A DNA stretch of 64,000 bases from Dendronephthya gigantea (lineage: Eukaryota; Cnidaria; Anthozoa; Malacalcyonacea; Nephtheidae). Where the stretch lies: positions 124,001 through 188,000 of the forward strand of contig NW_021163022.1 in the NCBI RefSeq assembly GCF_004324835.1, in the 5' to 3' direction. The position numbers were made by a program, and so were the translations under genes. The notes under the pieces are model-generated. The model made no database searches. It was not told where the DNA came from and worked only from the letters and a program-made list of their open reading frames with translations. Positions 36,901-61,800 of this stretch are shown in pieces (the first letter of the stretch is position 1; every line of letters starts with the position of its first letter).

Positions 36901-38137
36901 AATAACTAGCTAATGAAACATTACTTTTTCTACATACTTTGTAAATCAAAAATCTTCCTTTCAAGGTGGAAAAGGCAATTTCTCTCTGTCAATGGATGTT
37001 TTCAAGAGTTGGAATTATCGTGATTCGTACACTTCACAAGATTATCCAGTTCTCAAATCGCTGTCGGATTATCTTTATATACAATATTCTGTAAACACGA
37101 GCAACTCAGATCTTGTCGTGCGCGCAGAGACGTGTAGAGCTACACCTACGAACAGACCTTATGATACTCCACAGTATGTCTTCATTGATGACGGGTAAGT
37201 AAAAACATCTATGCAGGGTTTCAGACTGATAAAAAAGTCAATGATTTTATTCTTTTACATAACAATATTCTATCTAGACTTGGAAATATTATCAGTGTAC
37301 ATGTATTTGAATTCAAATAAACCGATGCAGGTGAAGGACTCTTGATCGGAATGTATTTTCTTTTCTGCGTTTAGCTGTGATAAAGACTGATGAGACGATC
37401 CGCCATTATTCATACGGGATGAGTTCTGTACAACGTTTCAGTATTCAGGTTTTTCGCTTTCTCTCACAACATCGGTTCGTCTACCTCCACTGCGATCTTG
37501 TTGTCTGTTACAGAAATGATTCTAACTCTACCTGCTCCCGAAGTACTTCATGTCCACGACGAGTTCGTCGCGATGCTGCCGATAAACCATCAGATGATGC
37601 ATCGAGAAAGTATGCGCTGTCATTTGGTCCATTAATGCATGCAAAGAAACCAACCGACAAGAACCAAAAGGGTAAGCTTCCAACTTCCAAGATTCAGTTT
37701 TAATAACACCCGTGGTAAAATAGTCCTTTCCAATAAGGCGGCAATTACATAACGAATGTGTGAGGAGAGGCAAGTATTCACGTCCTTCTTGGGTTCCTCA
37801 GCCTAACCTTATTTAGTTGTGACGTATTTGAAAGCGATCTTCTAGGGTATGACCTTGTTATTAAGTCATACACAAGTTTAGTTTCTATCAGATAATTTTC
37901 TTCTCGCTGTGCGCATGGGCAGAAGATTCTAATTAAGTAAACAACTTTTAAGGTCAATCTGGTGTAAGCGCTACATTGATTGGTTTCGTAGTTGGATTTG
38001 GGTGTCTCAGTCTGGTTCTTATTGGTGCTTTGTTCTTTATGATTAAACGATCTCGTCGCCGTGCATCCACTGATCAACCGCAGACTGGGGCCGAGAACAA
38101 GAAACCGGTGGCAATGCAGAATTTGGGTTTTTCTTAA
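30889..38137 (+). CDS. G3: LDLa-SRCR-vWA-ZP receptor with a frameshift
   Basis: Shortest copy. Exons: signal peptide 30889-30988; linkers 32827-32865 and 33637-33675; LDLa 34016-34162; SRCR 34476-34793; vWA 35084-35419 and 35827-36069; ZP 36207-36578, 36966-37194 and 37375-37671; TM 37953-38137. There are no type-2 LDLa modules. The last ZP exon is 297 nt instead of 293: near its start AAAGATGAGACG of the others reads AAAGACTGATGAGACG, a 4-bp insertion that causes an immediate stop. The frame beyond it, the furin site and the TM are otherwise undamaged, so the break is young, an allele, or an assembly error. As read, G3 would end within ZP and lack the membrane anchor. Confidence 0.78.
31781..31986. 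mobile_element. MITE, 206 bp (same family as 12151)
   Basis: GGGGCTGTTTACATGAGACC at the left, its complement at the right. The homologous G4 intron (about 41450) lacks it, so it arrived after the G3/G4 duplication. Confidence 0.8.
32367..32523. mobile_element. Palindromic hairpin element
   Basis: Long inverted arms: ACACAAAGATTAACTTTCAC and CAACGTTTCG on the left are mirrored on the right, with a 9-nt tip (GAAGACATT). Weaker outer arms extend to GGTTTTAATA/TATTAAAACC. Probably a fold-back MITE. Confidence 0.7.
34016..34162 (+). CDS. G3 LDLa (type 1)
   Basis: [14 protein letters not shown] then [11 protein letters not shown]; 147 nt, phase 1. Confidence 0.88.
34476..34793 (+). CDS. G3 SRCR domain
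   Basis: 106 codons, six Cys: [32 protein letters not shown]. Ends with a KNNGST stretch that may be N-glycosylated. Confidence 0.93.
35084..36069 (+). CDS. G3 vWA domain (two exons)
   Basis: Exons 35084-35419 and 35827-36069. DNSGSVG, GGGTATS and LTDGYSN complete the metal site. The frame stays open across the next intron (see findings). Confidence 0.92.
36207..37671 (+). CDS. G3 ZP domain, frameshifted in the last exon
   Basis: 36207-36578, 36966-37194, 37375-37671. ZP-N and ZP-C1 are normal. ZP-C2 has the 4-bp insertion near 37384, then PRRVRRDA in the shifted frame. Confidence 0.85.
37953..38137 (+). CDS. G3 transmembrane helix and tail
   Basis: [26 protein letters not shown], tail to VAMQNLGFS and TAA. 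Out of reach unless the upstream shift is bypassed. Confidence 0.85.
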
Positions 38138-38444
38138 TTTCTGTTTTCTTTTTTAACTGTTTGTATACGAGCTTAACATACGAACTTATTACAAATGAAC
38201 TTATTTTGTCTTCCAAACGTGTTTAAATCCATATTATTGATTCATTTAGTATTATGATATGAGGGGGAAATGTGTTGCTTTCTTCAGGAAAGTTCAAAGT
38301 GGAAAGAATTGGTAAAATATATTTTCTTGCCAGTCATTTTCAGCGAGGCTATTTCCTCACGTAGAATGCAAACGTATCCATATTTCATTAACTATTTTTT
38401 ATTATAATTATCATGATTGAATTTTGGGAAATAGCGTATTAGTA

Positions 38445-38450
38445 AATAAA
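38445..38450 (+). terminator. Candidate G3 poly(A) signal
   Basis: AATAAA about 310 nt after the TAA, in the same context as G1 and G4. Confidence 0.5.
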
Positions 38451-39710
38451 GTATCATTATGGGATACAGTTTGTAGTAGCTTGATCCATTTAAATATAAT
38501 TTTTGTTGTCCATTAAAGGAAATATCGCCATGTTTGGACCTCAAAGAATTACTGACTCAGAACAGAAAGTAGTCACCGGGCAGATTATAACATGTTGGAT
38601 ATCTGTCGGTAAAAGCACTACAAAGATATCCAATGTTTGGATTTTAAATCCTGAAACAGCCGCGGTAATTTCGGTAACTAAACTCGAAAGGGAAACAAAA
38701 TGTGGGATCTTTGTTTTACAACTTGCTTATTTTCGTTTTCCTGCAACGTGATTGGTTACAGACAGACCTAATTTTATTTCGAAAGTGATCTTGAAAAATT
38801 TAATTACTCTTTTCCCTTTCAAGTTAATGTGGTGTCACGGCCTTCAATCACGCAACCATATACTGTTAAAATATCATTAGTTAAGGGCTGTTTTTCGCTA
38901 CGCGGAATTTTCATTGTCTGTGCGTCATGTGAGAGAAGCAAAGAGATTCCGCTTCCCGCGCAAAATTCGCCTACGGTGGGAATGTGTTTTGTCTATTTTA
39001 GGCGGTTGTTATACCACATTTGATGCCTAGTGGCAACAGATTTAAGATTTCAATTTTCAAAAGATTTGTTGACGATGAAGCGGCAAAATCTTACTAAAAT
39101 CCCAGCTCATTCTAGACCCTTTTTAATTAGGCTTGCCAGGTTTCAATATATGTCAAGCATTTTGGCATTTCTGTCAATTTTTTGTAACATTTTTATAGTA
39201 TTCAGGCGATTTTATTTTCGTGTGAGAAAATCCTTGACTTTTCACCTCGAGATTACCCGAAACGGACGATTTAGAGAAAATTTTAAATCAGCAAGAAGAA
39301 AATTAGCCAGCTCCGTTACCTGATTTTTGATCAAAAGATAAAAAAGTTCCGCTTTGTGGATCGACCAAAAAATAAAATTTGCCCACTAGCTGACAAGTTA
39401 GGGCGTCCACCCCCTCCAGTGCGCTCCGTGGTTTTCATCCGTATAATCTCGACTTAACCGGGGGTGCAGAGGCTACGACGTGGTAATGTCTCGGGTTACC
39501 GCTCTATATTAATCAATCTTGTCAAGCTATACTATTACTTACGAATGTATTCTAAAGTCATACGGGATATTAATATTCCTAAACTTGTAATAATTTATGG
39601 TTTATGTTTTATAAGATATAATAAGTCACAAAGCATTCTTGGCAAATATTATCATTCGTCATGTTTTAATCTTCACTGCTTTGATTAAGGGCATCATCGA
39701 TAATCTTCTC

Positions 39711-39954
39711 GGGTCGGTTGTGTGAAAGCCGGATAGCGCTATTCCACCGGATAGACTAGTGTTTTTTCAATCGTTTTAAAATCGCCCGTTGTTTGCTATA
39801 ACTTTGACTAAATCTTAGTATTCCTAAATCGAGGATCCTCTTTAATAATTGTTCATTCCAAAGATGAACTTTTATCGCTTTTCGAGTATTTTTGAACGGT
39901 TGAAAAAATCACTATCCGGTGAATAGCGCTATCCCGGTTTCATACAACCGACCC
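39711..39954. mobile_element. MITE, 244 bp
   Basis: Inverted ends GGGTCGGTTGTGTGAAAGCC and the complement of ATCCCGGTTTCATACAACCG, with GGATAGCGCTATTC inside each arm. It is absent from the matching place in the G2-G3 spacer. Confidence 0.75.
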
Positions 39955-40264
39955 CTGGTTTGGAACGTACGTTGTGGCACCTGAGGGACCGAATGAATGG
40001 TAGAATATTAGCAGAGCTGGTACTCGTTAGGTTGGCTACACTACTTTACACTCCTGATCTGCCACAAGCCCGCCTTTTCCTAGTCTTCCTGTCGAATGTA
40101 TTCTGTCGGCATCTCTTGCATGGTAATTATATTTCCAATATATGCGACAATTTGACAGTTAAATTTACACCCATGCACAAGTTAACAATCCACGCATATT
40201 TTCTTCTCAGGACTTGTTTGTGATAGGCTACATTGAAGACAAATCCGGTTTCGTCGAGACGGCA

Positions 40265-40272
40265 TATAAAAG
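40265..40272 (+). promoter_or_regulatory. TATA box of G4
   Basis: TATAAAAG about 130 bp before the ATG, followed by the leader shared with G3. Confidence 0.6.
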
Positions 40273-40400
40273 ATTGAAGATAGGAAAGATAAACAGAATT
40301 TTCAAAATAAATAAAGATCGCATTACACAGAGACGACTGAGACAGTCAACATTGTGAACAAAATCAAAAGGGAAACTATCTGTTGCGTGAACTGTGAAAA

Positions 40401-54405
<14,005 letters not shown>

Positions 54406-55694
54406 TTTCTGTTTGTATTTGAGCTTAACATAATTTGTAGAGTGTAGCATTTAAATCAACTTGTTTTGTCTTCCAAATTATCAAACGTGTCTAAATCCAT
54501 ATTATTGATTCATTTAGTACTATGATATGAGGAGGAAATGTGTTGCTTTCTTCAGGAAAGTTCAAATTGGAAAGAATTGGTAAAATATATTTTCTTGCCA
54601 GTCATTTTCAGCGAGGCTATTTCCTCACGCTGATGCAGACGCATCTATATTTGATTAACTATTTTTTTATTATATCATGATTGAATGTTGGGAAATAGTG
54701 TATTAGTAAAATAAAGTATCTTTATGGGATATAGTTTGTGGTAGCTTGATCCACTTAATTCAACTACGAAGAATTGTCTTGTTCGACGCTATCTGAAAAA
54801 TCAAGACACCCTTGTTCTTACTTATATTTCCCCCTCTTCCTTGAACGTCTGTTTCTTTGCAGCTATATATGCTTTGCATTTGTTTCTGCATGTCTGTGAT
54901 GAAAGTCGTTATGTCATTTGATAGCAGAAAGTTCTAGAATACGTCCCCGCAATGCCCCTTGCCCTCTGGCGCCATCACTGGTAATCTGTTCTCCGCTAAT
55001 ATTTGCTTATGCGACCGGAACACTGCTTTCATCCTTTTAAATTATTTACCACATGGATTAATAGTCTGAAATCATTCGGCATTTTCGAACAATCACTAAT
55101 TAAGTGAATACGGGAAAATATACTGTGTGAATAAAAGCTGTGGAAAGCAAAGCAAAGATTATTATATGAATAAGATAGCAACCACATGATATGCATGCGT
55201 TTATGTTATATTATATAACAGTTGTTTCTGTAACTCTATTTTTCAATTTTAGTGTATTTTAGTTGTCTATTAAAGAAAATATAACTCAACAGAGAGTAGT
55301 AACCTTGCAGATTATTACATGTTGGATATCTGTCGGTAAAAGCATTACAAAGATATCCGATGTTTGGATTTTTAATCCTGAAAAAGCCGCGGTAATTTCG
55401 GTAGATATACTCGAAAGGGAAACAAAATCTGGGATCTTTGTTTCACAACTTGCTTATTTTCGTTTTCCTGCAACGTGATTGGTTACAGACAGGCCTAATT
55501 TTATTTCAAAAATAATCTTGAAAAATTTAATTACACTTTAATCCGGGAAAGATTAGACTACAAATATTTGTGTAAAATAAAAACGCAGCTATTTTTCGCG
55601 ACACATGCAGTGAGCCAGATCTAACTCGTCATAGTGACATTGATAAAGTCTGGAAAAGAGTAAGACTGCGTATTGGCTTGTGCTATTGTGAAAA
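54406..55694. other. G4-G5 spacer
   Basis: No gene seen. A poly(A) signal AATAAA lies at 54710-54715. The second half (about 55200-55694) matches the sequence upstream of G2, including the CCAAT-type box near 55477. Confidence 0.55.
54710..54715 (+). terminator. Candidate G4 poly(A) signal
   Basis: AATAAA about 305 nt after the stop, same context as in G1 and G3. Confidence 0.5.
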
Positions 55695-55812
55695 ATGCCA
55701 CTTACTATTTCATTTTTTACACTGATGTTTGCCGTGTCGCAAGCAGTGGCCGGGTCTTGGTGGACTACACAATCCAATCAACTCTCGCCTTCTTTTCAAG
55801 CAACGCGTTCTG
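55695..55812 (+). CDS. G5 exon 1, signal peptide
   Basis: MPLTISFFTLMFAVSQAVA then GSWWTTQSNQ; same type as G2 option A; phase-1 end at GTAAGT. Confidence 0.83.
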
Positions 55813-58800
55813 GTAAGTATTGCTTTGTGTTGATCGCGTATCCTGCATGGTATAACAAATTTATTTTTTCAGTTGGATAACAGATTTTATGGTAGCAAAA
55901 GGACAATCACGGAACAAACAATTTTTGTTTCCGCGTCGTTCAGTAAATAGTATCCCCTTGCCAAATATTCGTCACAGTTAGTAATAGCCAATGATAAAGC
56001 AATCATATTTTGATGAGAATCACTCACATATAGTTGTTTTTAATAAATATTGTATTGTGAGCCAAACTAGTCAAATTTCGTCAACATGTGAAATCGCTAG
56101 GTTTTCTTTATTAGTTCAAACCTTTCTGATAAGTTTGCGTCCGTGAAGTTATTTTACTGAATTTTGTTCCACTGCATGTTAAGGCTTTAATGTAATTTGC
56201 CCTTCACTCTTTAATAAAAGACTTTGTATATATTTCTTGTGTTATGTGGTTGCATTATGTTTTGTGCATTAGGTTTTGAATAAAGTAACTAAATTTTTTC
56301 TTATTATTGTCAACATCACAAACTGTGTGTCGGTGATGGGAGTTCCAATGTAATAATCGTTACCAATGTCTTAATTGATAGACATAGTTTCTTTATTATA
56401 TCAAAAATGGTCGATATTTTCATTAAATATTATATCTAGTGGAACAAACCAGAGCATCATCAAATCAAACTTGGTCAACAGGTGTGTACTGTAGTATGTC
56501 GTGGAAATTGTCAGTGTTGAAACATATCGTTTGTTTTTACTCATTATTTTTAAGTCTTTTTCTTTTTTTTCCACATTGCCTTTTGTGATACTTATTGATA
56601 AATCTGATAAAACCACTTTTATTCCCAGTGATGCATGAGACAAGCCTTATTCAGTGACAATACGCCCATACAGTATGCATGGCAGACTGTCTTGAGTTTA
56701 CCAGCTAGCTAGAGTGAAGGTCTATGCAGTTTTTAATTAGGCGGTGGTACGCGGAAATATTGTGCAAATTGACGGTAAAGCCGCTATAATTTACACAACA
56801 AAAGGTCTGGCCGAAGTGGGATTTAGAAATCATTGTTTGAACTAAACAGGGGGTAGTAGATGTTTAGAATTGAGAGGGTCCGCGCCTTTGAAATTTGATT
56901 AACTTCTATATAATTTCAAATGTTCAGTTTGAATTTTAACGCGCTTTCTTTTAAAGCACTGGGCCAGGTTGTACGAATAATCACGGAATAGCGCGCTATC
57001 AACCTTCAAATTAAAGTTTCTATTAAATAATCACGCAGCGAGCCAAAGTATAAAGCAACGAGGTCCCGATGAATCGCGATAGACATAAATCATTACCTCG
57101 ACAAGCTGCATTCCTTCAACATGACGTCATAAAATACACACGTTTTTCTAGCTTACTAAGTGCACTTTTTTCTTCCGGAAAAGACACCCTATTCATTTCG
57201 GTAATGTTCTCCGTCTTTTTATCTTTCAGCAATATTTACATCCAGAGATACACAACAGAAAACTACTTTAAATCTTTCATTGCCATTAGGGATTTTAAAT
57301 AAACTAGCTAAAGTTTTTTTATTAATTTCATATGATATTAACCAGCATCACAAACTGTTTGTCGGTATTGGCAGTTCAGATGTAATAATGGTTACCAATG
57401 TATTGATCGATATTATCTTTGTAATGGTTGGAGAGAATGTTCTGATGGAAGTGATGAATGGTCGTGGAACTGTGGTATGTATTTATATTTTCAATTCTTA
57501 ATTGAAGAGTAAAAATCATTAAATATAATGTAATATGAAATATTATGTATTATTAATTATATAGTGAGCCAAACTAGTACATCGATTCAACCTTCGTCAA
57601 CAGGTATGTTCTCCTAGCTTCTTCACATCTTTCAGTCATATTTGCATCTAGAGATACACAACAGAAAACTACTTTAAATCTTTCATTGCCATTGGGGTTG
57701 CCAAAGTAGCTAAAGTATTTTTATTACTTTCATATGATATCAACCAGCATCACAAACTGTTTGTCGGTATTGGCAGTTCAGATGTAATAATGGTTACCAA
57801 TGTGTTGATCGATATTATCTTTGTAATGGTTGGAGAGAATGCTCTGATGGAAGTGATGAATGGTCGTGGAACTGTGGTATGTATTTATATATTCAATTCT
57901 TAATTGAAGAGTAAAAATAATTAAATATAATGTAATATAATATATTATATATTATTAATTGTATAGTGAGCCAAACTAGTACATCGATTCAACCTTCGTC
58001 AACAGGTATGTACTATCGAAAAAATCTTTTCATTTACTGAAACAATTCCCGTACTCAAATTAGTAAACTTTACTCGCTTGATATCTTCATATTCTTCATA
58101 TTCTATTCTTCTTTTTGACATTCATTGCAAAGTTACAATTCAACAGTTTTTCTTTCCTCTTATATAATTTACTGATATTGTTATGTAATATGTTGTTGTA
58201 ATGGATATTTTTGTCATTAAGCGCATGTTGTTGTTAGTCGTGTATTGTCGAATGCATAGGGCATTATGTGTTGGAAATGGAGTTGCCACGTTCAAATCTT
58301 GCTTTAATTTAATATTTAGTTTCGACGTTAGCTAAGAGCAGCAGCTGAGATCGGAGAGATCGTGTTCCCCAAATTTTACATTTCAATTTTCGGAAAAATT
58401 TAAATAGAGTGCAAAGAAAAAGTAGTCGATGTTGAGCTTTTGAAATTTGATTAATTTGCATGTATATATACGATTTCTATTATTCAGTTTGAGTTTCAAA
58501 ATATTTTATGTTAAAGTACTGGGCCCAGTTGTAGCTACGAATTATTATCCACACGATACATGCATGTATGGCCTATATGCGTATGGCATTTCAGTTGCCT
58601 AGTTTCAAAGGGGCCGTGTTAACTAAATACTAGAAATACATACATGCAGCACCCCTCGCTGATTCAAACCAAGTACACAATTTCCTGAGCTAACCTGACC
58701 TAAACTTATAATGACCATGGTCGTATTTGCCATTTTCCGGCGAATATGACCATGGTCGTATTTGCCATTTTCCGGCGAATATGACGATGGTCGTATTTGC

Positions 58801-61800
58801 CATATTCTGGCGAATATGACCATGGTCGTATTTGCCATTTTCCGGCAAATATGACCATGGTCGTATTTGCCATTTTCCGGCGAATACGACCATGGTCGTA
58901 TTTGCCATATTCCGGCGAATATGCATGACCATGGTCGTATTTGCCATTTTCCGGCGAATATGACCATGGTTGTATTTGCCATTTTCCGGCGAATATGACC
59001 ATGGTTGTATTTGCCATTTTCCGGCGAATATGACCATGGTCGTATTTGCCATTTTCCGGCGAATATGACCATGGTTGTATTTGCCATTTTCCGATGAATA
59101 TGACCATGGTCGTATTTGCCATTTTCCGGCGAATAAATTATCATGAAATGACACAAATCTCAAATTAGTCTATATTATATTTTACTGAGTATATTATAGC
59201 TATAATGTTTCCATCGTTCGCTATACAAATAAAAGTGATTAGCGTAAACATTGGCCGTTCGATTTTGCGGCATTATGCGATGGCAGCAATTAAGTAATGG
59301 TTTGAAAAACGGTACAAAATCTTCAGAAAAAAAGAGAAAACCTCAAATGTTATTTTATTTTATTTTGTTATGCAGTCGACGGCAAAACGTTTTATGCCCG
59401 CACATTATCCTTGTATATAATGATCCTTATAAACCAAAATCAGTTTTCTTATTATTGTCAACATCACAAACTGTGTGTCGGTGATGGGAGTTTCGATGTA
59501 ATAATCGTTACCAATGTCTTAATTGATAGACATAGTTTCTTTATTCAGTGTGAATTGATGATCGATGTTTTCATTAAATATTATATCTAGTGGAACAAAC
59601 CAGAGCTTCATCAATTCAAACTTGGTCAACAGGTATGTACTGTAGTATGTCATGCATGAAATTGTCAGTGACAGTGTTGAAACATATCGTTTGTTTTTAC
59701 CCAGTATTTAGTTTTTTAGTCTTTTATTTCTCTTATAGTCTCTATTTCTTTTCTTGCACATTGCCTTTTTGATACTTTTTGATAAATCAGATAAAACCAC
59801 TTTTATTCCCAGTGATGCATGAGACAAGCCTTATTCAGTGACAATACGCCCATGCAGTATATGCATGACAGACTGTCTTGAGTTTACCAGCTAGCTAGAG
59901 TTAAGGTCCATGCAGCTTTTAATTAGGCGGTGGTACGCGGAAATATTGTGCATATTGACGGTAAAGCCGCTATAATCTACACAACAAAAGGTCTGGCCGA
60001 AGTGAGATTTAGAAATCATTGTTAGAACTAAACAGGGGGTAGTAGATGTTGAGATTGAGAGGTTCCGCGCTTTTGAAATTTGATTAACTTGCATAAAATT
60101 TCAAATATTTAGTTTGAATTTCAACACGCTTTCTTTTAAAGCACTGGGCCAGGTCGTAAGAATAATCATGGAATAGCGCGCAATCAACCTTCAAATAAAG
60201 TTTTTATTAAATAATTACGCACCGAGCCAAAGTATAAAGCGACGAGGTCCCGCCGGATGAATCGCGATAGACATAAATCGTTACCTCGACAAGCTGCATT
60301 CCAGGGTGCTTATAGATCAGTAATAATATTATATCTCAACCGTAAATGATCCAATCAGAAAGCTCGATTTTTACTACGTGATCACTTAATTAATCATGAA
60401 GCTCCAGCGATTTCTCCTCACATTATGCTATAAAAAGTATATCGAGATTGTAAAGTATAATAATTATAAGCAGGAAATATGAAAAGTATATCGAGATTGC
60501 GTGTACCACGCGTGGATGCCTCGCACATGACCAGATCGAGATTTTAAGGCTGTGAAGCCATATATAAAGTAGCTAAAGTATTTTTGTTACTTTCATATGA
60601 TATTAACCAGCATCACAAACTGTTTGTCGGTATTGGCAGTTCAGATGTAATAATGGTTACCAATGTGTTGATCGATATTATCTTTGTAATGGTTGGAGAG
60701 ATTGCTCTGATGGAAGTGATGAATGGTCGTGGAACTGTGGTATGTATTTATATATTCAATTCTTAATTGAAGAGTAAAAATAATTAAATATAATGTAATA
60801 TAATATATTATATATTATTAATTATATAGTGAGCCAAACTAGTACATCGATTCAACCTTCGTCAACAGGTATGTATCGTAAAAATCTTTTATTTTACTCA
60901 AACATTTCCCGTATTCAGTTTAATCAACTTTACTCACTTGACATCTTCATTTTCTGGCATTTTTCACATTCATTGCAAAGTTACATCCAACAGTTTTTCT
61001 TTCCTCTTATATCGTGATGTCATTAACCACAAACCCGTAGGAGGGGGGGGGACTGGCAGGATGCTTCTGCAAGCGTTTTTTCTTTGCTATAGCTGTATAA
61101 TAGATAGCTCAAATTGCATGAGTTCCGCATGCCAATTAAAGATGTTAATTTCCAAAGTATAGAACGTATAGGAACGCGGTAACTGTTATGTTGTCGTAAC
61201 ACCTCAAACCTTGCTTTCATTTTAATATTTAGTTTTGACGTTAGTTAGATAAGAACAGTCACTGAGATGCCCAAAATTTTACATTTCAAAACTTTTACTG
61301 AAAAATTTAACATGCTTCCCTCCTTCAACTTCTCATAAAAATTCTCATAAATAGAGAGGAAAATTTTTTAAATATTTTTTACCTTTACATATAGGACAAT
61401 ATTCGATGACGTCTTCTATTATACACTGTAACTACAATGAATACCGATGTAGAAATGGCTACCAGTGTATTAATTCATACTCTTACTGTAACGGTCGTTA
61501 TGATTGTTACGATGGAAGTGATGAAGATAACTGTCATTCAAGAAGTTTGTTATTTTCACTTTGGGTTTTCAAATTATATATACTCCAAAAGTCTTAATTG
61601 CATTTTAAATAGTTAAATTGCTGTAAATTGTTAAAGAGTTAACTCCAAATCTGCCACTAACTATAGTTAAAAGTTAACTACCTTTTTATACAACCGGTTC
61701 CAGTGCTGTTGTTCATTTTGGTCGAATGATAAGCTAAACGTTACATTACTGACGTAACAAAATATTTTCCATCCTGGATCAAAAAACAATTTTGGGGATC

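Larger units (their letters stand above)
38138..40400. other. G3-G4 spacer
   Basis: No gene seen. It holds the G3 poly(A) signal (38445-38450), the block with the CCAAT-type box (38503-38800), a stretch shared with the G2-G3 spacer from about 39050, and a MITE (39711-39954). Confidence 0.55.

Noticed and set aside
38503-38751. 82-codon frame upstream of G4
   Set aside because: The block is also upstream of G2 and G5, but the frame is not kept there; better seen as promoter DNA.
58711-59135. CRISPR-like array
   Set aside because: Units are adjacent with no unique spacers, in animal DNA.
58623-59163. Three overlapping minus-strand repeat proteins
   Set aside because: A 35-bp unit without stops yields open frames automatically; no start or promoter context.
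60584-60766. Hydrophobic + strand frame ([18 protein letters not shown]) over LDLa exons
   Set aside because: A different frame of type-2 LDLa exons. The six-Cys frame with correct splice phases explains the conservation.
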